From: an uncultured Roseibacillus sp.
Lineage (GTDB): Bacteria > Verrucomicrobiota > Verrucomicrobiia > Verrucomicrobiales > Akkermansiaceae
Assembly: GCA_937949965.1 (NCBI GenBank)
Contig: CALFBF010000082.1
Span: forward strand, 1 to 49,225
Length of the DNA stretch: 49,225 nt
Direction of reading: 5' to 3'
Under the pieces are notes generated by a model, which had not been told where the DNA came from, did not search any database, and worked only from the letters and a program-made list of their open reading frames with translations. Shown here one piece after another: positions 15,725 through 24,013 of this stretch (its first letter is position 1; each line of letters opens with the position of its first letter). Position numbers and translations under genes: made by a program.

Positions 15725-17716
15725 ATGATGGTGACCCCTACCAAAGAGAACCGTTCGCGGGCTGAGATGGATCATTCCGCTAGTCCTTTTGTGAAGTTGA
15801 GATCGCTCGATATTGGCGATTGTCAGTGGACGGATGGTTTTTGGGCTGAAAAGACCAAACAATGTGCCGAAGTAATGGTGCCTTATATGGGGAGCTTGCT
15901 CAAAGGGGACATTGGACACGGGTTGAATAACTTCAAAATCGCTGCTGGGCTTAAAGGGGGAGATCATCAGGGCGAGTTCTGGCACGATGCTGATTTTTTC
16001 AAGTGGATGGAGTCGGCTTGTTACATCTACGGTCTTAATCAGGACGAAAAGATTCTCGTAGAGTTGGATGATATTATTGCGGTTATCGCTCAAGCGCAGG
16101 AGGAAGATGGTTACCTCCATGCTTACATTCAGTCCCACGGCATCGAGCACTTCTCGAATCGGAAGTATCACGAGATGTATAATTGCGGACACCTATACAC
16201 CGCTGCCTGTATCCATCATCGCCTCACCGGACAGTCCAACTTTCTCAAAATTGCGCTTAAGAATGCAAATTTGTTAGAAAAAACCTTCAACCCGTGCCCC
16301 CCGAAGTTGAAGCGCTTTGGTTTTAATCAGACGCAGATTATGGGCTTAGTGGAGCTTTATCGTCTGGTCGGTGATAAGCGTTATCTCAAGCTGGCCGAAG
16401 TCTTTATTAACAATCGCGGCCAGTCCGAAATGGTGCATGACTCCACGACTATTGGCTATCCCATCGGGGACATGGTGCAGGAACGAGTGCCCTTACGCGA
16501 GGAGACTGAGGCGGTCGGTCACGCCGTCTTAGCCCTTTATTACTACGCGGGTGCTGCTGATGTCTATGCCGAGACAGGTGAGCAGGCTCTCATCGATGCC
16601 CTCGACCGTTTATGGGAGAATGTGACCCAGCGGAAGATGTATGTCACTGGTGCGGTGGGGCAATCGCATTGGGGTGCTTCATCGCGACGTGACCCTATTG
16701 AGGAGGGATTCATTGACGGATATATGATGCCCAACATGACGGCCTACAACGAGACTTGTGCCAATATTTGTAACGCCATGTTTAGTCACCGCATGTTGGG
16801 GATTAAGGGGGAATCCAAGTATGCAGACGTCATGGAGCTGGTTCTGTACAATAGTAGTCTCTCGGGGATTAGCCTGTGTGGGAAAAAGTATTACTATGCG
16901 AATCCTCTGCGAAAGGTGCGCGGGGCGCGAGATTACGAGAGTATGAATACGGAGTCTCCTGATCGGGAGCCTTATCTTTACTGCTTCTGCTGCCCACCCA
17001 ATATCGTGCGCACTGTAGCCAAGGTTTCCGGTTGGGCTTATAGCCGTGCCGAGAATGGCATCAGTGTGAATCTCTATGGCAGTAATAAACTTACGACAAA
17101 ATTAGTAGATGGAACAACTCTCCGGTTGACTCAATCTACTCACTACCCGTGGGATGGCGCGGTGGCTCTGACCGTCGAGGAATGCAAGGCCGAGGCGTTT
17201 GAGATTCTTCTTCGAATCCCAGAATGGGCGACTGAGAGCGCCGTGACGATAAACGGCGAAGACCTCGGTATCGAAGCTGTCCCGGGACAGTTTGTTAGAA
17301 TCGAGCGACAGTGGGTTGCCGGCGATACCATCGCCCTCGCTATGCCCATGCCGGTGCGCTTCATTGAGGGACATCCTCGCATTGAGGAGGTTCGTAATCA
17401 GGTTGCGGTCAAGCGAGGCCCAGTCGTCTATTGTATCGAGTCACCCGACCTTCCCGCAGAGGCGAGTATTCTTGATGTTTACCTAGACGGAGACGCTCAG
17501 CTGACGTTTGTCGAAGACTCTAAGTCCTTACCAGGTATCCCAGCCATTCAGGCTGAATTACAGCTTCGCACCGATGCGCATCGGAGCGAGGGCATGTATC
17601 AAGCCCTGACCAAACCTAGCTGGCGACCGTATGCTTCACAATTCGTTCCCTACTATGCATGGAGTAATAGGGGAGATTGTGAAATGACCGTCTTCCTGCC
17701 CATTAGGTGGAAGTAG
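15725..17716 (+). CDS. GH127-type beta-L-arabinofuranosidase
   Basis: Encodes 663 residues of the GH127 (former DUF1680) family, which removes beta-L-arabinofuranose. An (alpha/alpha)6-barrel starts with GDCQWTDGFWAEK, and HDADFFKWMESACY follows. The zinc/thiolate centre is visible: YNETCANICN (Glu343, Cys345) and YCFCCPPN (Cys420, Cys422, Cys423), matching the Glu-Cys-Cys-Cys set of the characterised enzyme, with Cys of the CCPP motif as nucleophile. No signal peptide, so probably cytoplasmic, acting on imported oligosaccharides. Start is uncertain: ATG at 15725, the next ATG at 15728, or ATG 15767 at residue 15. Some GH127-like enzymes act on other sugars. Confidence 0.88.
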   Translation: MMVTPTKENRSRAEMDHSASPFVKLRSLDIGDCQWTDGFWAEKTKQCAEVMVPYMGSLLKGDIGHGLNNFKIAAGLKGGDHQGEFWHDADFFKWMESACYIYGLNQDEKILVELDDIIAVIAQAQEEDGYLHAYIQSHGIEHFSNRKYHEMYNCGHLYTAACIHHRLTGQSNFLKIALKNANLLEKTFNPCPPKLKRFGFNQTQIMGLVELYRLVGDKRYLKLAEVFINNRGQSEMVHDSTTIGYPIGDMVQERVPLREETEAVGHAVLALYYYAGAADVYAETGEQALIDALDRLWENVTQRKMYVTGAVGQSHWGASSRRDPIEEGFIDGYMMPNMTAYNETCANICNAMFSHRMLGIKGESKYADVMELVLYNSSLSGISLCGKKYYYANPLRKVRGARDYESMNTESPDREPYLYCFCCPPNIVRTVAKVSGWAYSRAENGISVNLYGSNKLTTKLVDGTTLRLTQSTHYPWDGAVALTVEECKAEAFEILLRIPEWATESAVTINGEDLGIEAVPGQFVRIERQWVAGDTIALAMPMPVRFIEGHPRIEEVRNQVAVKRGPVVYCIESPDLPAEASILDVYLDGDAQLTFVEDSKSLPGIPAIQAELQLRTDAHRSEGMYQALTKPSWRPYASQFVPYYAWSNRGDCEMTVFLPIRWK

Positions 17717-17755
17717 TTTGAGAGACGAAGTAGGCTAGGCGTTGTTCTTCGAGGA

Positions 17756-18307
17756 TTATTTAAACTCGTTTGCAAAATCGCCATAAGAGATGTCATCACT
17801 GTTCCACATGATCTGGTCTGGCCCAGCGGATCGGATGGCGATTTCCGAATTTTCAACGGAATGGAAGAAGAAAGGAGTGCCCCAGCGGTCGATCAGTTCC
17901 CCGTTAGTGTTGAGGTAAGGTTTGGATGGATCAAGAAAGCGGAGTTGGCGTGGATTTTTCCCGAAAAGAACGTAAGAGAGTTCACGGTTTGATCCCATCG
18001 GGATGGAACCATTGTGCTTCAAGGTATTGTTGAATGACTCTACTAACAGCCAGACACTTTCGAGATCTTGCTGGATGTTAGAATGGGGTTGGTTCAAATC
18101 CTGAAGATATTGTTTCGACCGATCCTCACTTACTGGGGGTAAATTTTCGAGATAGTGAGATCGGCTCCTCGTCTCCTGGATATTGGTTTTTTCTACCTGA
18201 GGAGAGGTTATTTTGGAGTCATCCTTTTTTTTAGATTTTAAGAGAAAGAGGAGAAGGAGGAAGCCTGCTAAGCCGAGTAGGGTGAAGAGGAGCTTGGGAG
18301 ATTTCAT
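17756..18307 (-). CDS. Membrane-anchored protein with a GspG-like C-terminus
   Basis: Encodes 183 residues. One N-terminal membrane segment (LLFTLLGLAGFLLLLFLL) is followed by a basic charged linker. The C-terminus reads PYLNTNGELIDRWGTPFFFH and ends IRSAGPDQIMWNSDDI, resembling the calcium-binding end of type II secretion pseudopilins (GspG). Proteins of this kind without a pilin-type N-terminus occur next to DUF1501/DUF1800 genes, as here: it begins 2 bp after the DUF1501 stop and is the last gene of that operon. It may help present or export the surface proteins; function not established. Confidence 0.6.
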   Translation of the reverse strand: MKSPKLLFTLLGLAGFLLLLFLLKSKKKDDSKITSPQVEKTNIQETRSRSHYLENLPPVSEDRSKQYLQDLNQPHSNIQQDLESVWLLVESFNNTLKHNGSIPMGSNRELSYVLFGKNPRQLRFLDPSKPYLNTNGELIDRWGTPFFFHSVENSEIAIRSAGPDQIMWNSDDISYGDFANEFK

Positions 18308-18309
18308 CC

Positions 18310-19719
18310 CTAGAGAAGGAAGCCGAGTGGTGGAGTGGTTGGAGAATGGGTGTAGAAGTTCCCAAGGTTTGGAAGAACGGTATCGAAGTCGCTTGGAGAA
18401 AGTCCGAACCAGAGCGCAAGCTCGGCAAAGTATTCGTCACAAGAGGTGGTGGGAACGAGGCGACCATTGAAGCCGACATCGAGACCGGAGCCGATACCGA
18501 GCTCGGACTCATCGGGATAGGAACCGAAGATTTTACCCCCATCGACGCAACCTCCCATAACAAAAGCATTGCCACCCCACGCATGGTCTGTGCCTTGGCC
18601 ATTGGAACGTAGGGTGCGAGCAAAGTCGGAACAGCTGAAGAGCGTTACTTCATTCTGCATCCCCAGGGCATTGATTTCGTCCCAGAACGCCTTGAGGTCT
18701 GCGTCGAGGTTGGACATGAGATTATCGTGGTTGTTAAGGAGTTCAGAGTGGTTATCGAAACCTCCGAATTCGACAAAAAAGATTTGTCGGTTGTGCCCCA
18801 GAGTCGATCGAGATGCGATCGTTCTGGTCACGGAACGTAGATTTTGAGCCGTCGTGCGAGCAGGGAATGAGGTTGCCGTGGTTGCGGAACTAAAGGCATT
18901 GGAAAACTCTTCCGCACTATTAAAGCCGCGACTTGCTTCTTCTGCAAAGGCTCGGCGCAAGACGTCCCGGTAGTTTTGTTCCGCTAGAGAGCGTGCTCCA
19001 CCGACCCGGTTGAGAGCAGCTGGGATTCCACTGGTTGAGCCGTCGAGTAGTTCAGCCCCGTTTTGGTCAATGGCGTAAGAGAAAGCGGATTCTCCGGTGA
19101 GGAAGAGATTAGTTCCCGCCAATGAGATGTTCATGGAGACATTGTTAGAGGGATTAAGATCCATGAGTAGATCAGCCATACGCCCGGCCCATCCGGTTCT
19201 GAAATTGGCCTGCGGAACAGAAGTTTGCCACTCTCGTTGCTGATCGTTATGGGAAAAGAGTGAGCGAGGTAAGACTACACCACCGTTTTGAAATTGGTCC
19301 ACAGTTGTCGGTTCAACAAGCGTTCCAATGTTAGAAATAAAGGAAAGATTTCCGTTATTGAACAGTGACTGCATTTGTTCTAGGGCGGGGTGCAGACCAA
19401 AGGTTCGTCCTCCTGTGTTCGTGGCATTGATAGGACGGATAGTTGAATCCGGGTTCAGAGGATCGTGCGCTGGAAGTGCGAGGTTGGAGCGCAAAGATTG
19501 GTAATTAGAGAATTCCGACGCGTCAGTAGGAATCAGCATATTATAGGAGTCGTTACCTCCACTGAGAAACAAACAGACAAGAGCTCGATAGTCGTCTGGC
19601 CCTGGGAGAGGAGCGGCAGTGGCATTCCCTAGCATCCGTAGATTTGCGAGGGTGTTGAGGATGCCGACGGAACTGAGAGCAGCACAATTGGCAGATCCGA
19701 TGAATTTACGACGGTTCAT
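18310..19719 (-). CDS. DUF1501 protein with a Tat-like signal
   Basis: Encodes 469 residues. The N-terminus MNRRKFIGSANCAALSSVG has a twin-arginine type signal. The body is a DUF1501 domain (alkaline-phosphatase-like fold): ALVCLFLSGGNDSYNMLIPT at the start, FFVEFGGFDNHSELLNNHDN in the middle, and FSCSDFARTLRSNGQGTDHA then WGGNAFVMGG near the end. DUF1501 proteins are abundant in Verrucomicrobiota and Planctomycetota and are nearly always paired with DUF1800 proteins, as here (43-bp gap). They are presumed exported, with unknown substrate. Very sure of family, function unknown. Confidence 0.9.
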   Translation of the reverse strand: MNRRKFIGSANCAALSSVGILNTLANLRMLGNATAAPLPGPDDYRALVCLFLSGGNDSYNMLIPTDASEFSNYQSLRSNLALPAHDPLNPDSTIRPINATNTGGRTFGLHPALEQMQSLFNNGNLSFISNIGTLVEPTTVDQFQNGGVVLPRSLFSHNDQQREWQTSVPQANFRTGWAGRMADLLMDLNPSNNVSMNISLAGTNLFLTGESAFSYAIDQNGAELLDGSTSGIPAALNRVGGARSLAEQNYRDVLRRAFAEEASRGFNSAEEFSNAFSSATTATSFPARTTAQNLRSVTRTIASRSTLGHNRQIFFVEFGGFDNHSELLNNHDNLMSNLDADLKAFWDEINALGMQNEVTLFSCSDFARTLRSNGQGTDHAWGGNAFVMGGCVDGGKIFGSYPDESELGIGSGLDVGFNGRLVPTTSCDEYFAELALWFGLSPSDFDTVLPNLGNFYTHSPTTPPLGFLL

Positions 19720-19762
19720 GATAAGTCAGATTTTGTTAGAGTTTTGTAAGCTTCGCAGAGAG

Positions 19763-22700
19763 TTATTTCAGGACACTGCCTTCCGCGGAAATAATGGAGA
19801 GAAAGAGAGCAAGCTCTGCTCGCTCGTCCGCGTTGGCGGCAGTGTTTGCATGGAAGTTGATACGTTCGATTAACTCTGTTCGTGCGCCTGAACTCACAAA
19901 TCCGTGCGCGAAGATGAGGTTTAAATGATCAACGAGCTCTTCTGCTCCTGTGCTAGATAATGCTTCCAATGGTCCCGTTTGTAGTTCGAAGTTAGGTGTC
20001 ACGCCGGGGAAGCTGGTATCGATGTGCATTCCGTTTTCGATAAAAGATAGCAGGCGGTTCGGGATGGTTGTGGTGGTGAGAGTGTTCATGATCTGAAACT
20101 CGGGACTCAAAAGATTATTGTCACGAATTTCGCCAGGACGACTAAAGCCCGGTTCGTAGAAGTTGAAAACCGAGGGTGCTTCAAACGGATATTCTAGGTA
20201 GTCAGAAAATACCCTTTCCTTTGCGGGGGACCAAAATTGAATTCCTGTATCATCAGCGAGGGCAGGAGTACTAGCGCCTGCATCCGTCGCACGAGCCATG
20301 TGGACGGTACGAAGCATAGGGCCTTTGAGACGACCTGAAGAAGTGTCGAGAGCGAAAGATAAATTTCTGGCTTCAGGATCGAGGAGGATCGCTTTGACGA
20401 CTGCTGCGAGGTTGCCCCGAGTGCCGGTACCATCGTCGACAAAAACATTCGAAACCCTCTCGAGATAGGCTGGAGTGGGGTTGGAAGTGACTAAGTGCTG
20501 GATGAGGTTTTTACAAATGAAAGGAGGACAGCTGGGATGGTTGAACAAGATGTCAACGGCATCGTCAACATCATCGAGCCCAGTTCGTCCAGGCTCATCG
20601 ACGAAGCGCGGCAACTCGTGACCGAGGAAGCGCTTTCTGCCCGCTTCAGCGAGAGGTTCGAGGACGCCATTAACTTCTCTTTGGTAGACAGAGGCCAAGA
20701 AGTCGTTGCCGTCATCGTGGAAGCTTTCCACCATGTTCATGGGGGCGGTGGAATAGATGGCCCGTCCTCTGACCCCAGGTTGAGCATTCAAGCCAGTGAA
20801 GACGCGAGCGACTTGAGTGATGTCCTCATTGGTGTAAGTGGGAATGGGTTCTCCGTCTGCGTCTAGCCTTTGCGTTCCATCTAAGTTGAGTTCCCAGAGG
20901 CCAATGGAGAATAACTGCATAATCTCGCGGGCGAAGTTCTCGTCAGGCATCTGGAGAATAGGCTCTCCGCCGGGGGCTGTTCCTACTTGGACTGCTCTTT
21001 CGTTCCCGATGTGAGAAAGCCAGAAGCCCATCCAAGGGTGAACGGCAATATCGTAGAGCAGGTCGCGGTAGTTGCCGAGGGAGTGCTCAATGACGGTGTC
21101 ATACCAATCTGCGGCTGCGAGAGCGAAGCTGTTACAGCGAGGTCCGATGACCACAATTTGACTTAGAGCCCAAGCCATACGTTGGCGAAGCTGGTCATCA
21201 CCAAAGAGCATAATCCGCATCCAACCGGTGTTAAGATTCTCTCGGAAGAAGGCGAAGCTACTGTTGTTCGAGATGAAGTGGGGGAGACTGTTCCTATTAA
21301 GCGTGATATCATTAGCACGACGAGATGCGAGGTAATCCATGTAGGTTCGCGTGAAGTTGGCAGGAATGGCGATTTGTTGATCGATCCACTGCTCATAGGC
21401 ATCATCTCCAAGTGCTTGCAGCGACGCGATAGAGGTAGTGGTTGGTCCCCATGTTGCTTGCGCTAGGAAGCGGCTAGCATTCTCGCTTGAAGGAACCCCT
21501 GCGGTACTTGTTCCAAAGAATCCTCCTTGAGGATTTCCCCCAGCGACGAGATTGGTGAACTGTTGCAGATCTCCTCCAGAGCCGAAGCTTCTGACACTGG
21601 CGGGATTATTAATATCGTAGCCTAAATATTGTTCCAACAGATCTTCGAGGCCATCATTATCGGTATCAATATCTGGTAGGACTTTAATCCGGAAAAATTT
21701 GGTGTCGGGGGAGGAAATGCTGTCTACCGAATAAGTCATGGCCGAGGTGTCTGCCGAAGCGGTGATGACGGGGCCGAGGTCTTCCCAAGAATCGGGTTCT
21801 AAGGTCTCGGATGTTTCTGCTTGGTAACGCTTACCTGCTAGCGAAGAGAATGCGATCGTGAACTCGGTTGGAGGATTGGCGTCGGAGTCAAAGTTGACGA
21901 TTTTCAGTAACGAGCTTGCATCAAAGGGGTTGGTTCCCGCAATGGCTTCACTTTGATTACTAACTCCGTCTCCATCGGAGTCTGTATTGAATGGAAGAGA
22001 GGAAAGACCTGGGAAAAGGAGTTCCGCATAGTCAGGAGTCCCATTAGCGTTGATGTCGGCTTGTCCGAATGAAGGGGGGATGACGATCGGCAACCCAGTG
22101 ATGTTGGCAAATGCAGCTTCTTCCCGGGGGTCGGTGCTAATAAGAAAATTATCGAAGCTGACATTATAACCGTCGATTCCAGTATTGACTGCGCCAACCC
22201 CGATGTGATCTACGGAAGAATGGGTAGTTGTCGCGGTGAGATTGGGCACACCGAGTGAGGGGATGTCAGAAAGGGAGGGATTTATCCAGATTGCGACATT
22301 ATCGGAGTCAAGATCGAGGTCAATGCGAACTACAAGAAGAACGGTTTGGCCCGAAAAATCATCGGAGAGCGTCGCGCTTTGGTTTGCCGTTAGATCCCCA
22401 AGGTCATCTGACCAGAATAGTTCGGTGCTTCCCGCAGTGGAGTCAGGGCGGATTCCAAAACCAGGACGGGTTTCTAGAGTGAATATACCATCAGCAGTGG
22501 CACCATCGAGAGTGGCTGCCGCAGCGGATTGGCTGTCAGCTTGGAGTAAGATAGAAGCCCAAATCACTCCGGCATTGATTGGGGAAACTTCGTGGAATTG
22601 AGCACGGAACGCGTTATCTGCGCGAGTAATATTGACGCTTCTGGGAGTTGTGACCGTCGACGTGAAGGAGTAATTCGTTCCTAAAGGAGCGCTTAAATCG

Positions 22701-22882
22701 TTGGAGACAACGTCAGCCACGCTGGAACCAAGGGACCAACTACCAATGCTGTTTGGAGAATCGTCAGTTTGTTCGCGGAGGTTTCCGGCATTTAAGGAGT
22801 TAAAATCGAACTCGTATTCAGGATTCGCTAAAGCGAAACCGCCGATGGTAAACGAGGCAATTAAAATTAGATAAACTCTCAT
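19763..22882 (-). CDS. Large secreted DUF1800 protein with thrombospondin-3-like repeats
   Basis: Encodes 1039 residues. Signal peptide to about residue 19 (MRVYLILIASFTIGGFALA). Residues 20-250 look like a concanavalin/LamG-type beta sandwich. Calcium-type repeats follow at about 300-320 (DSDGDGVSNQSEAIAGTNPF) and about 405-423 (DTDNDGLEDLLEQYLGYD). The DUF1800 domain runs from about 468 (ENASRFLAQATWGPT) to the end, with RMAWALSQIVVIG and DENFAREIMQLFSIGLWELN. First gene of an operon with DUF1501 and the GspG-tail protein. Likely a cell-surface or secreted protein; the role of the DUF1800/DUF1501 pair is unknown. The leader (22883-23150) holds an inverted repeat CAATAATC/GATTATTG at 22937-22969. 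Confidence 0.9.
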   Translation of the reverse strand: MRVYLILIASFTIGGFALANPEYEFDFNSLNAGNLREQTDDSPNSIGSWSLGSSVADVVSNDLSAPLGTNYSFTSTVTTPRSVNITRADNAFRAQFHEVSPINAGVIWASILLQADSQSAAAATLDGATADGIFTLETRPGFGIRPDSTAGSTELFWSDDLGDLTANQSATLSDDFSGQTVLLVVRIDLDLDSDNVAIWINPSLSDIPSLGVPNLTATTTHSSVDHIGVGAVNTGIDGYNVSFDNFLISTDPREEAAFANITGLPIVIPPSFGQADINANGTPDYAELLFPGLSSLPFNTDSDGDGVSNQSEAIAGTNPFDASSLLKIVNFDSDANPPTEFTIAFSSLAGKRYQAETSETLEPDSWEDLGPVITASADTSAMTYSVDSISSPDTKFFRIKVLPDIDTDNDGLEDLLEQYLGYDINNPASVRSFGSGGDLQQFTNLVAGGNPQGGFFGTSTAGVPSSENASRFLAQATWGPTTTSIASLQALGDDAYEQWIDQQIAIPANFTRTYMDYLASRRANDITLNRNSLPHFISNNSSFAFFRENLNTGWMRIMLFGDDQLRQRMAWALSQIVVIGPRCNSFALAAADWYDTVIEHSLGNYRDLLYDIAVHPWMGFWLSHIGNERAVQVGTAPGGEPILQMPDENFAREIMQLFSIGLWELNLDGTQRLDADGEPIPTYTNEDITQVARVFTGLNAQPGVRGRAIYSTAPMNMVESFHDDGNDFLASVYQREVNGVLEPLAEAGRKRFLGHELPRFVDEPGRTGLDDVDDAVDILFNHPSCPPFICKNLIQHLVTSNPTPAYLERVSNVFVDDGTGTRGNLAAVVKAILLDPEARNLSFALDTSSGRLKGPMLRTVHMARATDAGASTPALADDTGIQFWSPAKERVFSDYLEYPFEAPSVFNFYEPGFSRPGEIRDNNLLSPEFQIMNTLTTTTIPNRLLSFIENGMHIDTSFPGVTPNFELQTGPLEALSSTGAEELVDHLNLIFAHGFVSSGARTELIERINFHANTAANADERAELALFLSIISAEGSVLK

Positions 22883-23150
22883 AAAGATTATGGAGTGTAT
22901 CTTAAGTCTTCTTTAAGAAGAACGGATTTAACTTACCAATAATCTTCTTTCTGAAAAATTGGATTATTGTCTAAGCGTCACAAGATAAATGAGTTAGCTG
23001 ATTTCAGAAGGAGGTTTTCTGGACCCGTTGACGTGGTCGCTTAATATTGTTTTTTAGGGCACGTCCTTAATTTACTTTTGAGAGAAAAGGGTTCTAAATT
23101 TTCTCTAATTGAGGAGCATTTCCTTGGAATAAGGTTATCAGAGATGCGGT

Positions 23151-23840
23151 TTAGCTTTTTATGATCTTAAGTTCGGATTGGTGTAATTGGGGCTTTTTAG
23201 TTAGATTAAGAAATTCTTCCAAATAGTTCCAATGGAGGGTGTCTCCCGAGATTGAAAGATGGCTCCGTGACCAAGTCTGTGCGTCTGGCCGATTCATGCG
23301 CACCGTATAGGCAGAGGCAGTTTGATTACATCCATTTTGGTAAGCTGCTAGATCGCTTGTAGTCTCGAAGGCAGCGACGCGAGCAGCTTTAACTTCCTCG
23401 AAGTGATAAGAGGAGCTGGTCATCGGGAGCTGAGGCGAAAAGCTTTTAAGCTGATTGTCTTGCCAGCTGAAACCTTGCCGTGTGCCTTCTGCAAAAGCGA
23501 TTAGATCGAAGGGTCGGCAACCTGAGCAAAGGAGGGGAATTTGTTTGGAGAGCGCGGCGAGGCTGGTCACGTCACAAAGCTGATTCACCACTTTTCCACG
23601 GCTCTTAGTAGCAGTCGTCTGTGAAGTCTCGTGCCATCTGTTCAAGAGACAGATGATGAGTCCATGTTCATTAGCGAGCATCCAAGTGCCGCCGGCGTCG
23701 GGGTCGATGGGGCTAAGGTAGTTCGTGCCTTGGGGGCTACGGTGAAGGGAAGGAGGAAGCGCACGTCCTCGTGTTTTCAGTTCATCACGGTTGAAGAAGA
23801 TCTCTAGTTGATGGTCTTGTTGCCAAGTCAGGGTACACAT
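23151..23840 (-). CDS. NRDE/TANGO2-family protein
   Basis: Encodes 229 residues from the ATG at 23840. The frame is open 32 codons further up, but the family begins MC-T with Cys at position 2, and MCTLTW plus the NRDE motif (IFFNRDELKTRGRAL) fit exactly. DPDAGGTWMLANEHGLIICL is the next conserved stretch. TANGO2-like proteins have an Ntn-hydrolase-like fold with an N-terminal Cys; their cellular role is debated (haem handling and lipid links have been proposed in eukaryotes). It lies downstream of the terminator at 23931-23983 and is thus probably a separate transcription unit from the UGA-containing gene before it. Confidence 0.8.
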   Translation of the reverse strand: MCTLTWQQDHQLEIFFNRDELKTRGRALPPSLHRSPQGTNYLSPIDPDAGGTWMLANEHGLIICLLNRWHETSQTTATKSRGKVVNQLCDVTSLAALSKQIPLLCSGCRPFDLIAFAEGTRQGFSWQDNQLKSFSPQLPMTSSSYHFEEVKAARVAAFETTSDLAAYQNGCNQTASAYTVRMNRPDAQTWSRSHLSISGDTLHWNYLEEFLNLTKKPQLHQSELKIIKS

Positions 23841-23930
23841 CGTCTTGGGGATGGATTTCAAAAAGGAACAACGAGTTCCCGCGGTTAGAGCGCAGTGGGT
23901 TGCGCTTGAAGTACGAAAAAGGGTGTAAAA

Positions 23931-23983
23931 AAACATCTAGCCTAGAGGTCTCCCTTACTTGGGAAACTCTGGTCTAGATGTTT
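23931..23983 (-). terminator. Strong terminator after the UGA-rich gene
   Basis: Outer stem AAACATCTAG (23931-23940) pairs perfectly with CTAGATGTTT (23974-23983); an inner imperfect stem (GGTCTCCC with GGGAAACTC region) closes on a short loop. On the minus strand the hairpin is followed by TTTTTTT (complement of the A run at 23927-23933). This fits a Rho-independent terminator for the gene at 24014-24319, showing that the UGA-containing frame lies inside one transcription unit. Confidence 0.8.
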
Positions 23984-24013
23984 AAAAAAGGGGCTGAAGT
24001 TTCGAAATTTTCC

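Noticed and set aside
22937-22969. Inverted repeat CAATAATC/GATTATTG as terminator of the NRDE-family gene
   Set aside because: The stem is A/T-rich and not followed by a T run in either direction; left unassigned.
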